Below, piece after piece: positions 24,820 to 33,810 of a stretch of 34,045 bases of DNA. The stretch lies in contig CALJVJ010000191.1 in assembly GCA_937974625.1 (NCBI GenBank), positions 1-34,045 of the forward strand. Reading direction: 5' to 3'. Positions within the stretch are counted from its first letter, which is position 1, and each line of letters begins with the position of its first letter. The stretch is from an uncultured Saprospiraceae bacterium (lineage in GTDB: Bacteria > Bacteroidota > Bacteroidia > Chitinophagales > Saprospiraceae). The position numbers and the translations under genes were made by a program. The notes under the pieces were generated by a model, which searched no databases, was not told the origin of the DNA, and saw only the letters and a program-made list of their open reading frames with translations.

Positions 24820-26121
24820 ATGAAAAAATTATATATAATGTTGGGCGTATTGCTGTGCCTAACTGCATGTGACAATGATTTAGATCAGTTTCCAACAAAT
24901 ATTGCTAGTTCAGATTCTTTAGAAGATTACGCGGGTGTTTTGAATGCAGCTTATTTTTATCAACATGGTTCAGCTACGCCAATGGCAGTAATGGGAGATT
25001 TTCGAGCAGATAATGCTCGAATGGAAGAAGAACCTTATCCAGCATTTGATAGATTTAATGGTGATTTAGTAGATATGGAAGACCAATTTTTTGGACCTTT
25101 CTACACCGCTTTATACAAATCAATTTTAAGTGCGAATAATGTAATTGAAAATTCTTCAAGTACTAGTGAAGTCGGGGAAGCTAAATTTTTGCGAGCTATG
25201 GCTTACTTCAAATTAGTACGTGTTTTTGGAGATGTACCAATCAATTTGACTGCAACACCAAGTACAACGGATAACACAATTTTAGCTAGACAGCCTGTTA
25301 GTTCAGTTTATAGCACTATCGTTTCAGATTTGCAAGATGCAATAGCTGCTTTAGGTAATGGGAATCTTTCAAGTGGACGAGCGTCTAAAATTGCAGCTCA
25401 AGCATTGTTGGGTAAAGTATATGTGCAATCTGGAGATTTTGGAAGTGCAGAATCGCAACTTGCTGCTGTTGTAAACGGAGCAGGTGGCGCAGGGATTAAT
25501 TTACAAAGCAATTTTGCAGATATTTTTGGTGTGGACAATGATTTGAATTCAGAAATCATTTATGCTACGCAAATATCAAGTTCGATAGTGGATGAATATG
25601 GTTTTTCAGAATTTTGGTCTTGGTCTGCTGGTTTAGATACTAAGTCTTTGATGCCATTAGACCCAGATTTAATTGCTGCATTTGATGCAAGCCCAGGAGA
25701 TTTAAGAAGAGCTGTAACGATTAATGAAGAATTAATGGCTTCTCCAAAATTTCCTCAATCAGGAGGACCAGACCACGATTGGATTGAATTGAGATTAGGG
25801 GATGTAATTCTATTGTATGCAGAAGCATTGAACGAAAATGGAAAGACTGCTGCAGCTTTAACTGAACTAAATAAGATTAGAACTAGAGCTGGATTAGATA
25901 ATTCAACGGCTGCTTCTTCTGCAGATGTAAAACAAGCTATTGCAGATGAAAGAAGATTGGAGTTAGCTTTTGAAGGTCAAAGATGGTTTGATTTGGTTAG
26001 AACTGGAACAGTTAATGCTGAAATGGGAGAAACGGTTAGTCCTCAATATTATTTGTTTCCACTTCCAATTTCGGAAGTACTAGCAAGTTTTGGCGTAATT
26101 ACACAAAATGATGGGTATTAA
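24820..26121 (+). CDS. SusD-family glycan-binding lipoprotein
   Basis: 433 aa. The signal ends in CLTAC (Cys17), giving a surface lipoprotein that lids the SusC barrel. Typical SusD features follow: an N-terminal TPR-like region (FYTALYKSILSANNVIENSS, GEAKFLRAMAYFKLVRVFGDVPI) and a C-terminal part with ELRLGDVILLYAEALNENG, ALTELNKIRTRAGL, ADERRLELAFEGQRWFDLVRTG and the ending FPLPISEVLASFGVITQNDGY. It is shorter than the common 500-550 aa but ends normally, so it is complete; compact SusD proteins occur in alginate loci. It follows susC in the same direction. Confidence 0.95.
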   Translation: MKKLYIMLGVLLCLTACDNDLDQFPTNIASSDSLEDYAGVLNAAYFYQHGSATPMAVMGDFRADNARMEEEPYPAFDRFNGDLVDMEDQFFGPFYTALYKSILSANNVIENSSSTSEVGEAKFLRAMAYFKLVRVFGDVPINLTATPSTTDNTILARQPVSSVYSTIVSDLQDAIAALGNGNLSSGRASKIAAQALLGKVYVQSGDFGSAESQLAAVVNGAGGAGINLQSNFADIFGVDNDLNSEIIYATQISSSIVDEYGFSEFWSWSAGLDTKSLMPLDPDLIAAFDASPGDLRRAVTINEELMASPKFPQSGGPDHDWIELRLGDVILLYAEALNENGKTAAALTELNKIRTRAGLDNSTAASSADVKQAIADERRLELAFEGQRWFDLVRTGTVNAEMGETVSPQYYLFPLPISEVLASFGVITQNDGY

Positions 26122-26472
26122 TTTTAACCCGCTTTAGATATATTTAAAGTTGTTTTATTATTGAAGCGTTTTATTGACTATATTATAGTTGATAAAACGC
26201 TTCCTTCGTATTAAGAAAGATTAAAGACCAATTTTTTAGAATAAAAAATAGGCAGTATAAATTGGGGAGGTAGTATTATCTGGTTTTTTCCGCCGTAGGC
26301 TTCCGCTATTTTATATCCCAATACTGCTACCTAATCCACTCTGGGACAGGATGATTTTTGTAATTTGTTCCCTAATTATTTGTTTTTTTTTACTAAAGCA
26401 AAGTGCTATAATTAAGGCAGCATAGCAATCCGATTTTTCCAATCATTAAATAATACAAACTAAATTATAAAA
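26122..26472 (+). other. Gene-free spacer between susD and PL7
   Basis: Holds a 19-bp hairpin near its start (26163-26203) and, at about 26225-26345, GC-richer DNA with imperfect repeats (GGCAGTAT, AGGTAGTATT, AATACTGCTACCT). No ORF, operator palindrome or clear promoter is seen in front of the PL7 gene. Confidence 0.6.
26163..26203 (+). terminator. Long hairpin after susD
   Basis: The 19-bp stem (26163-26181 with 26185-26203, two wobble pairs) has a 3-nt ATT loop. No T-tract follows, so it may stabilise the susCD mRNA or end transcription in a factor-dependent way. Confidence 0.7.
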
Positions 26473-27558
26473 ATGAGAAATAAAATTATCAATGCTTTAT
26501 CAACCTATTTAATCCTTGGTATTGTCCTCCTACTAAATAGCTGTTCTAATACGCCTACAGAACCTAATCAAAAATCGTCCTCAGAAATTGTTTATCCGAG
26601 TGATGTTACTCCATTTTTCAATCATTTTAAATTGATATTAGGAGACGGGGCAAATGTTGGGCATGCCATTAATTATGAGCATAAAGATTTCTTTTATACT
26701 GCCAATGATGGTAAAACGAACTGGGTGGTCTATAAAGCGCCGAATGCCGGAGATACTCATGGAACTTCAAATAACACCAGAACGGAACTAGCACAAGCAA
26801 AAAAATGGTCTCCTTTGACCGAAGCTAAAATGTCTGCTACGCTAAAAGTAACAAATGTATCCACGACAGGCGATGCTAGGGTAGCCGCTTCTTACTGTGT
26901 AGTCGTTGGTCAGATTCATAGTGCAGATGGACATGAAAACGAACCACTTAAAATATTTTATAAAAAATTCCCAGGGCATACTAAAGGTTCGGTTTTTTGG
27001 CATTATGAGATTAATACAGCAGGGGAGGACAACTCTGGAAGATGGGATTATTCTACTGCTGTTTGGGGCGATGACTTTTCTGTGGTCGGTACCGAGGAAG
27101 ACACTTATCCCTCTGAACCCAAGGAAGGGATTGCATTAGGAGAAGAATTCAGTTACGAAATTGAAGTGAAGGATGGTATTATGAACTTAAAATTTACTAG
27201 TAAAGGACATGACACCAAAACATTTACCAAAAACCTAATCGCATCAGAATACACCACTACGGCTGATATTCCAGCACAAACTCAAAAGCTATTTGTACCA
27301 ATCGGTCAGGACGGCGTTGAGCGTAAAAATGCTTATGCCGATGAGGGTCTTTTTTTTAAGTTAGGCTCATACAATCAAACAAATGGAAAATCTCCAGAGA
27401 TAAATAAAAACTGGTGTTCAGGTGCGGAAACGCATGGAGGGGATATCCAAAAGCAATATGCAGATGGCAATTATGCTGAGGTTTGGTTTAAAACTGCCAA
27501 TATCTTTGTAAGTGATGCTGCTGTGTCTAATGAGGGATATTTTACTAAAAATGATTAA
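26473..27558 (+). CDS. PL7 alginate lyase, lipoprotein
   Basis: 361 aa. PL7 motifs: NTRTELAQ (Arg103), VVGQIH (Gln147, His149) and LFFKLGSYNQ (293-302), in which the usual first Tyr of the YFK motif is Phe while the second Tyr (300) is kept. The lipobox is LLNSC (Cys24). It is a close paralogue of the PL7 at 17319-18398 but on the opposite strand and with a short C-terminal extension (about 20 residues, FVSDAAVSNEGYFTKND). It is placed 3' of susCD, where surface lyases feeding the SusCD pair are commonly found. Its 3' end faces the convergent SDR gene. Confidence 0.93.
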   Translation: MRNKIINALSTYLILGIVLLLNSCSNTPTEPNQKSSSEIVYPSDVTPFFNHFKLILGDGANVGHAINYEHKDFFYTANDGKTNWVVYKAPNAGDTHGTSNNTRTELAQAKKWSPLTEAKMSATLKVTNVSTTGDARVAASYCVVVGQIHSADGHENEPLKIFYKKFPGHTKGSVFWHYEINTAGEDNSGRWDYSTAVWGDDFSVVGTEEDTYPSEPKEGIALGEEFSYEIEVKDGIMNLKFTSKGHDTKTFTKNLIASEYTTTADIPAQTQKLFVPIGQDGVERKNAYADEGLFFKLGSYNQTNGKSPEINKNWCSGAETHGGDIQKQYADGNYAEVWFKTANIFVSDAAVSNEGYFTKND

Positions 27559-27711
27559 TCTATAATCAAATTTATAAGAGTTGATTCTATTATTACTTAA
27601 TAGTCTCTATAATATTGCAAAACAAATACTACTTCCTTTAATTTTTTCAATTGATTTATAAAATGTAAAGGAGTGAAAGCAAATGGTTGTTGCGGTTTGA
27701 TTGATATTATC

Positions 27712-28485
27712 TTATTCAGGCGGTGGACTCATAGCTGTCCACCCGCCATCTACCACAATTGTCTGACTAGTAATATGACTAGACTCATCCGCTAATAAGA
27801 ACAAGGCAGTATGAGCAATGTCAGCGGTAGTAGCGCATTTACCATTAGGAGTCGTGCGGTCCCAAGTCTTCTTATAATTTCCTTCTTCCAATTCGATGGT
27901 TCTTTCCGTCAAGGTTGCACCCGGGGAGATTGCGTTTACTGTAATTTGATGTTTAGCTAATTCAACACCTAACGTTTTCGCAAGAAAAACAATTGCTGCT
28001 TTGGACATCCCATAAGTTGTCAGGTCGGGATGAAAAGTGTGCCCTGTGACGGAGGACATTAAAATAATACGTCCACCTGTTTTTTGTTGAATCATTTGTT
28101 TAGCAGCTTGCTGTGCTAAAAAAAAAGTACCTTGTAAGTTGATTTTTACAAGCTGTTGAAATCGCTCAATAGGGTATTCCAAAAATCCGCCAAAGGTGGT
28201 AATACCTGCATTCGCAATGGCAAAATCCAATCGACCAAATTTTTCAACTGCTGTAGCAATCATTTGATGAATAACCGACAAATCACTTGAATCGCCTACA
28301 ACTGCTATACACTTACCACCTTCTTTTCTAATGTTTTCTACAGCTTTAGTGGCAGCAGCTTCATCTATATCATTTAGCACAATAGCTGCACCTGACAATG
28401 CCAACTGCTTCGCAATTTCAAATCCTATACCTATCGCTGCACCTGTAATTAGGGCAACTTTATTATCAAAAGAAAATTGAATCAT
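27712..28485 (-). CDS. SDR dehydrogenase, possible 2-keto-3-deoxy sugar acid dehydrogenase
   Basis: 257 aa, classical SDR: TGAAIGIG at 14-21, NAG at 92-94, Ser144/145, Tyr158-x3-Lys162 in TYGMSK, and VVDGGWTA near the end. Asp39 after the second strand (LNDID) favours NAD. It follows the FAH-family gene by 1 base, a pairing known from non-phosphorylative deoxy-sugar pathways, where the SDR oxidises 2-keto-3-deoxy-L-fuconate or -rhamnonate to the 2,4-diketo acid. A sugar 1-dehydrogenase role is the main alternative. It differs clearly from the SDR at 8970, so the two are not interchangeable. Confidence 0.83.
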   Translation of the reverse strand: MIQFSFDNKVALITGAAIGIGFEIAKQLALSGAAIVLNDIDEAAATKAVENIRKEGGKCIAVVGDSSDLSVIHQMIATAVEKFGRLDFAIANAGITTFGGFLEYPIERFQQLVKINLQGTFFLAQQAAKQMIQQKTGGRIILMSSVTGHTFHPDLTTYGMSKAAIVFLAKTLGVELAKHQITVNAISPGATLTERTIELEEGNYKKTWDRTTPNGKCATTADIAHTALFLLADESSHITSQTIVVDGGWTAMSPPPE

Positions 28486-28486
28486 T

Positions 28487-29347
28487 TTAATGATTTGAAT
28501 AAGCTTTAAATAGCTGCTTTTGTTTTCCTAATCCTTCAATCTCCAAATCTACCACATCACCATTTACTAAATATTGCGGCGGTGAGAAACCAAGACCGAC
28601 ACCAGGAGGAGTTCCCGTGGAAATTAAATCGCCAGCTTCTAATTTCATAAACTGTGAAAGATACCATATACAATAAGCAGGATTAAAAATCATCGTTTTG
28701 GTATTGCCATTTTGCTTCGAAACACCATTTACTTTAAGTTTCATTCTAAGATTAAGTACATCCGCTATGGCCTCTTTTGTTACTAAATACGGTCCAACTG
28801 CCGTAAAGCCTGGGCAAGACTTTCCTTTTACCCATTGCCCCCCTTTTTCAAGCTGAAATGCTCTTTCCGAAATGTCATTAATAACACAATAGCCTGCAAT
28901 GGCCTTTTCTGCTGCTTTTTCATTTTTAAGATATAAAACATCCTTTTTTAAGACAATACCCAATTCCACTTCCCAATCCGTTTTAGTACTATTTTTTGGA
29001 ATTGTTACCTCATCATAAGGTCCAGCTAGGGTATTACTAGCTTTCATAAACAGTATTGGTTCTGTTGGAATATCCATACCAGATTCCTTGGCGTGGTCAG
29101 AGTAATTTAAACCTATACACATAATCATACCTGGACGAGCTATTGGACTACCTAATCGAGTTTTCTTAGACACCTTAGGCAAACTTGATTTTTCTTTTTT
29201 GAGTATTTTTTTTAATTTTTTCAAACCACCATTTTGAAAAAAATTGCGATTCCAATCTTCAAAATAATCGGAGCAATCATAACGTTTGCTTTTGATTTCT
29301 ACTCCAGGTTTTTCTGCTCCTTTTTTACCAAATCTTATTAGTTTCAT
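28487..29347 (-). CDS. FAH-family hydrolase, possible 2,4-diketo-3-deoxy-sugar-acid hydrolase
   Basis: 286 aa. The fumarylacetoacetate hydrolase fold is shown by CIGLNYSDHAKE (His85), the metal ligands Glu126 and Glu128 in DWEVELGIV and Asp158 in NDISERAFQ, and STGTPPGVGLG. The N-terminal 60 residues (MKLIRFGKKGAEKPGV...) are like those of proteins labelled ureidoglycolate lyase or 2,4-diketo-3-deoxy-L-fuconate hydrolase. The latter splits its substrate to pyruvate and lactate, which fits the FAD-linked hydroxyacid dehydrogenase in the same operon. Acylpyruvase activity is the alternative. The upstream sulfatase gene is 69 bases away. Confidence 0.85.
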   Translation of the reverse strand: MKLIRFGKKGAEKPGVEIKSKRYDCSDYFEDWNRNFFQNGGLKKLKKILKKEKSSLPKVSKKTRLGSPIARPGMIMCIGLNYSDHAKESGMDIPTEPILFMKASNTLAGPYDEVTIPKNSTKTDWEVELGIVLKKDVLYLKNEKAAEKAIAGYCVINDISERAFQLEKGGQWVKGKSCPGFTAVGPYLVTKEAIADVLNLRMKLKVNGVSKQNGNTKTMIFNPAYCIWYLSQFMKLEAGDLISTGTPPGVGLGFSPPQYLVNGDVVDLEIEGLGKQKQLFKAYSNH

Positions 29348-29416
29348 TGTTTTAAATTTTATATTTTTCTTTTCAACTGCGATGAAAAAATGGACACTGC
29401 TGCTCCCTATTGGCAG

Positions 29417-30985
29417 CTACTCTTTTACCCAACCTCTTTGATTTTTTTTAAAATCTTCTTGTATTTGCTCGATGGAATTTTTCAACTCTTCCGTAATAGT
29501 AGGGTATTTTAGGATTAAATTATGCGCCTCATTATCCAATAAAATATTGGTTAGTTGGGGTTTTTGTAATTGGGCTGCCGCTAATCCACCATAAATACTA
29601 TTGAATTTTTCGCCCGCCGTGTGGTATTTAAATTGCTTGTTTCTTGCGCCCTTGGGCATTCCATTATTCGGAGAAAAATAATACAACACCTTATGTGGGC
29701 TTTCTGCCTTCTCTGTCCATACGGACCATATATTTCGACCATCAATTTTACGGTCACTCGGTAGCGGTATTTTTGCAATAGACAGCAGTGTTGGCATTAA
29801 ATCGGTGTTCATTGCTATTTGGTCGGTAACGATTCCTTTAGGCAACTTTCCTTTCCAATAAACGATTAAAGGAACTCTTTGTCCTCCTTCAAAAGTTTCA
29901 AACTTCCTACCTCTTAAATTCCCTGAACTTCCATTGAAATCTCCTCCATTATCACTCGTAATAATGACTAAAGTATTGTCTAATAAATTTTGTTGTTCTA
30001 ATGTTTGGATGATACTTGCCACACTTCGGTCTAAATCTTCTATAACATCTCCATATAATCCTCCCTCGGATTGCCCAGCATGTTTGGAGGAAGCGAAATG
30101 CGGTACGTGTGGAAAAGAATGGGCGAAATATAAAAAGAAGGGATGGCCTTTAGATTTTTCAATAAATTGAATGGCTTCTTTAGTATAGTTTTCCGTTAAG
30201 TTGGTTTGGTCAACTCCTTTGGTTTTAAGTGGTGTTTCAGGGTCAATGTAACTTAATTTTCCCGTGATAAAATTACCTTCACCATCAGCTAATTCGGTCT
30301 TGTCCGCTATTTCGATGTCCTTATTTCTGTAAATATGCAAGGGTAACATATCATTGCTATAATGCACTCCATAATAATTTTCGAAGCCAAAATCATTCGG
30401 TAAATGACCAGCCCTGTCCCCTAAATGCCACTTACCGACCATACTTGTTTGATAGCCTGAGGCTCGCAGTATTTCGGCAATTGTAATTTCATCTTTCGGT
30501 AACTCATTGGCTTGATTTCTAAATTTTCGAAAGGCAGTTACAGGATGATTTTCTGGAAAGTAAACATGATTTGCTGCATGTGCTCTTATAGGAAAACGTC
30601 CAGTTAATAAACCTGCTCTTGAAGGTGTACAAACGGGCGAACAGGAATAAAATGCTGTCATTTTTACACCATTTGCTGCCAAACTATCTATGGCGGGGGT
30701 TTGGATTAGTTGATTACCATAGCAGGATAAGTCGCCGTAGCCTAAATCATCAAAATTGATAAGTACGATATTAGGTCGGTAGTTAGTTGATTTCGGAATA
30801 GCAGCTAGGTAAGCTTCTTTTTGTTGTAAATGTTCAGGTGTTTTAGGTTCGTATTTGGCAATTTTTAATGGCCGCCAAACATGCCAGAATAACACACCGA
30901 AAATTAAGGCAATAAGGAGGAGATAGCCTACAATTTTTGCAAGCAGGTTGAATATCTTTCCTATTACTTTGAATGTTTCTTTCAT
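29417..30985 (-). CDS. Membrane-anchored S1 family sulfatase
   Basis: 522 aa. An N-terminal membrane segment (about 17-38) anchors the catalytic domain to the periplasmic side; no cleavage site is evident. The formylglycine motif is Cys119-Thr-Pro-Ser-Arg followed by AGLLTGR, so a Cys-type maturase is needed in the cell. Metal ligands Asp79-Asp80 (NFDDLGYGD) and the later ITSDNGG motif are present, with GKWHLG and the ADGEGNF region between. It removes sulfate esters from a carbohydrate; typical algal targets would be fucoidan, ulvan or carrageenan fragments. Alginate is not sulfated, so this operon serves another polymer. No maturase gene is in the window. Confidence 0.93.
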   Translation of the reverse strand: MKETFKVIGKIFNLLAKIVGYLLLIALIFGVLFWHVWRPLKIAKYEPKTPEHLQQKEAYLAAIPKSTNYRPNIVLINFDDLGYGDLSCYGNQLIQTPAIDSLAANGVKMTAFYSCSPVCTPSRAGLLTGRFPIRAHAANHVYFPENHPVTAFRKFRNQANELPKDEITIAEILRASGYQTSMVGKWHLGDRAGHLPNDFGFENYYGVHYSNDMLPLHIYRNKDIEIADKTELADGEGNFITGKLSYIDPETPLKTKGVDQTNLTENYTKEAIQFIEKSKGHPFFLYFAHSFPHVPHFASSKHAGQSEGGLYGDVIEDLDRSVASIIQTLEQQNLLDNTLVIITSDNGGDFNGSSGNLRGRKFETFEGGQRVPLIVYWKGKLPKGIVTDQIAMNTDLMPTLLSIAKIPLPSDRKIDGRNIWSVWTEKAESPHKVLYYFSPNNGMPKGARNKQFKYHTAGEKFNSIYGGLAAAQLQKPQLTNILLDNEAHNLILKYPTITEELKNSIEQIQEDFKKNQRGWVKE

Positions 30986-31111
30986 ATAGTTTTAAGTAAT
31001 TCCAATATGACCAGACCTAAGCTACTAATTTAATGACTAACGGATATATATCAAACATATAGCGCTTCATTTTCAGGGTCGATGATTCTTGGCTCCAACC
31101 ATCAAATCCAA

Positions 31112-32377
31112 TTAAACCAAAGTTGATAAATAATAAAATGCAAAAAGTAAACTCGCTAGCAAACCCAAATAGCCTAAGCCTATCATAGCGTTTGAAGGTC
31201 GATACTCCAAGGGAATAGCCACACTAGTTATAGCTCGGATATTTAAAAAAGCAATAACCGGAGCAGTTAAAAACCCGAGGGTAGTGGCAAATTCTAAAAT
31301 TTTAACCATACTCGCAGCAGAAAAATAGAAAAGAGAAAAGCCACCTATACCAATGGCGGGCAATAGGAGTTTATAATATTTAGCCAATGCAGCTTGTTTT
31401 TCTGTTTCAGGGAGTGGGTTTTTATTCAAGACCAGTATTCCTCTAACGAAACTTCTAGTGAAAGCATCCATAACGGTAATCAAGGTACCGTAAATAGTCC
31501 CCAAAGCAGCAATGGCAATTATCCAATAGGACCAATCACCTAAATTAGCCGTAAAAACACCTAGCAGTTTTTTAGTGAATTGTGTCGAATTTCCTTCTAA
31601 TAATTGACCACTTCCGTAAACGGTAAAGGCACCAATTATTAAAAACATAATTGATAGAATGGCAGCAAATAGATAGCCCAAATTAAAATCAAACAAACTT
31701 TCTTTTAAACTTGGTCGGTAATTGGTTGTCCGCATTTTTTCAACTACCCAGATACTATTCATCGTAGAGGCTTCCATTCCTGCGGGCATCCAACCTATTA
31801 AGCTGACTAATAATGCCAACCCTGCTCCTTCTAGTAGATTAGGCGCTTGAAAATTTTCAACAGGTGGTACTTGACCTCTTACCAAAACGGCAAAAAAAGC
31901 GATAGAAACCGTAATTAATAAAACAACCGAAAGTATTTTTATAAATACATCTAAAGCAGTGTAGCCGCCTAAAAACAATAATCCAACTGTAAAGGCTATG
32001 ACTAGCCCAACCATAATGGGCATGGATAGTGTAATGCTTAGCATTGTTTTCAACAGACCAGCAGTAACCGCTGCAATTGCACCTGTAACAGAAAACATAT
32101 TTAAGAAAATAACTGCCATAAAAAGATAAACCGCCCATTTACCTTGTGCTTTATATCCTTTTACTAAACTTTGTCCTGTTGCCACTGCATATCTAGGCCC
32201 AAACTCATAGATTGGGTATTTTAAGAATAAAACTGCTAAAATTATCCAGAAAAAAATTAAGCCATGATGCGCCCCAGCTCTAGTAGAAAGTACTAAATGA
32301 GAAGTACCAATTGCGGAACTAGCAAATAATAAGCCCGGTCCTATGGTTTTTAGGAGATTTTTATTCGTTTTGTTCAT
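31112..32377 (-). CDS. Nramp-fold membrane transporter lacking metal motifs (3)
   Basis: 421 aa, about 11 helices. It opens with TIGPGLLFASSAIGTSHLVLSTRAGAHHG, aligned to Nramp helix 1, with GTSH (24-27) in place of DPGN. Helix 6 has GWMPAGMEAS, so MPHN is MPAG (197-200). It belongs to a different subgroup from the copies at 2211 and 12462, with no GTGSVTAM. It lies between the hydroxyacid dehydrogenase (44 bases) and the sulfatase (126 bases) in the same operon. A sugar-acid or organic-acid substrate is inferred from context; a magnesium-type Nramp relative is the main alternative. Confidence 0.85.
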   Translation of the reverse strand: MNKTNKNLLKTIGPGLLFASSAIGTSHLVLSTRAGAHHGLIFFWIILAVLFLKYPIYEFGPRYAVATGQSLVKGYKAQGKWAVYLFMAVIFLNMFSVTGAIAAVTAGLLKTMLSITLSMPIMVGLVIAFTVGLLFLGGYTALDVFIKILSVVLLITVSIAFFAVLVRGQVPPVENFQAPNLLEGAGLALLVSLIGWMPAGMEASTMNSIWVVEKMRTTNYRPSLKESLFDFNLGYLFAAILSIMFLIIGAFTVYGSGQLLEGNSTQFTKKLLGVFTANLGDWSYWIIAIAALGTIYGTLITVMDAFTRSFVRGILVLNKNPLPETEKQAALAKYYKLLLPAIGIGGFSLFYFSAASMVKILEFATTLGFLTAPVIAFLNIRAITSVAIPLEYRPSNAMIGLGYLGLLASLLFAFYYLSTLV

Positions 32378-32421
32378 TGTTAAAATTATCCTTTAGACAA
32401 GCTCTAAGTCCGATAAAGGAG

Positions 32422-33810
32422 CTAAGATATTATTTTCCCTGGATTTAAAATCCCTTTGGGGTCCATCATTTGTTTAAGGTTTTTCATTAACTGTAATTCA
32501 GCAGGGGTTCGACAAATAGGTAGGTACTTCTTTTTGTGTAAACCGATACCATGCTCAGCAGAAACGGAGCCACCAATCGATTGTAAAGGCAAGTAAATAA
32601 TGTCGTTGATTTGCTTAATTAATGCTGGACTTTCCTCACTTTTTCCTACAATGAAATGAATATTGCCATCTGCGATATGTCCAAAGGCGAATATTTTTTC
32701 TACTTCTGGCAAATCCTTGACCTCTTCACTTATTTGTTCGACCATATTTCCTATCAAAGGTATTGGTAAACTAATATCAAAATGTTGGTCATTATTACAT
32801 TGAGCAACCAAAACATGGACATCTTCTCTTATTTGCCAAAACCAATCTAAGTCCGATTTTGTATGCGCTAAGGCAGCGTCCAAGATTAAGTTATTTTCCA
32901 AAGCAATTTCTAATAATTCTTGAAGTTTCTGCTGGTCTCGTTTTTGGTCACTACCTAAGCTTTCTAATAATACATAGTAATTATAATCGTAGGGTAGTGG
33001 CGGTTTCATAGCAGCTGGAGGGGAAGTCATTGTCTGAAAGGTATTATTCCAAATCACCTCAAATCCACTTAGGGTGCCAGCCAATCCACTATCAATAAAT
33101 TTTAAAAAAGCTACCACTTTATCATATTCATTAAATGCTACAAAAGCACTATTTCTACTTTTAGGTGCTTCAACTAATTTTAAAACCGCTTTAGTTATCA
33201 CCCCTAAGGTACCTTCCGACCCGATGAATAATTGTTTTAAATCATAACCAGAATTATCTTTGATTATTTTTTTTAAAGAGGAGATTATTGTACCATCTGC
33301 TAAAACTACTTCCAGTCCTAAAACTAAATTTCTGGTCATCCCAAATCGGAAAACTTGCAACCCTCCTGCATTGGTAGAAATAGCACCTCCAATTTGTGCA
33401 GTACCCTTTGCACCAAAATTTAATGGAAATAATAAGTCTTTGGCCTTTGCTGCGTTTTGAATGTTTTCTAAAAGCACACCTGCTTGGACGGTCATTGTCC
33501 GACTTTGGTCGTCCACCTCTTCAATCGAAGTCATTTTTTCCATGGAAATAATGACCTCATTACCTGTAGTTTCCGTACTTCCTACCAAATTTGTTAAGCC
33601 ACCATATACTATTACAGATTGGTTTTGCGTATGACAGGCTTTTAAAATGCTAGCCACCTCATCGGTCGTTCTAGGCAAAGCAATGGCTTTTGCTTTTAAG
33701 GGTTTGTCCATGTGCCAAATATGGTGATACCGTTGTTTTAATTCGTCACCAGATAGGATTTTATCTTTGCCTAATAAAGTGGTTAGTGAACTTAAAATCG
33801 AATTGTGCAT
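32422..33810 (-). CDS. FAD-linked D-2-hydroxyacid dehydrogenase (GlcD/Dld-like)
   Basis: 462 aa, full length for the family. FAD-binding domain: GGAISTNAGG at 141-150 and GSEGTLG at 197-203. The C-terminal domain has GHIADGNIH (377-385) and SAEHGIG (417-423) with the metal-binding histidines. Such enzymes oxidise D-lactate, glycolate or D-2-hydroxyglutarate and pass electrons to quinone or a carrier protein. No partner GlcE/GlcF-type gene is present, which fits the single-subunit D-lactate or D-2-hydroxyglutarate dehydrogenases. As first gene of the operon it could turn lactate from the FAH reaction into pyruvate, though stereochemistry would have to match. Confidence 0.9.
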   Translation of the reverse strand: MHNSILSSLTTLLGKDKILSGDELKQRYHHIWHMDKPLKAKAIALPRTTDEVASILKACHTQNQSVIVYGGLTNLVGSTETTGNEVIISMEKMTSIEEVDDQSRTMTVQAGVLLENIQNAAKAKDLLFPLNFGAKGTAQIGGAISTNAGGLQVFRFGMTRNLVLGLEVVLADGTIISSLKKIIKDNSGYDLKQLFIGSEGTLGVITKAVLKLVEAPKSRNSAFVAFNEYDKVVAFLKFIDSGLAGTLSGFEVIWNNTFQTMTSPPAAMKPPLPYDYNYYVLLESLGSDQKRDQQKLQELLEIALENNLILDAALAHTKSDLDWFWQIREDVHVLVAQCNNDQHFDISLPIPLIGNMVEQISEEVKDLPEVEKIFAFGHIADGNIHFIVGKSEESPALIKQINDIIYLPLQSIGGSVSAEHGIGLHKKKYLPICRTPAELQLMKNLKQMMDPKGILNPGKIIS

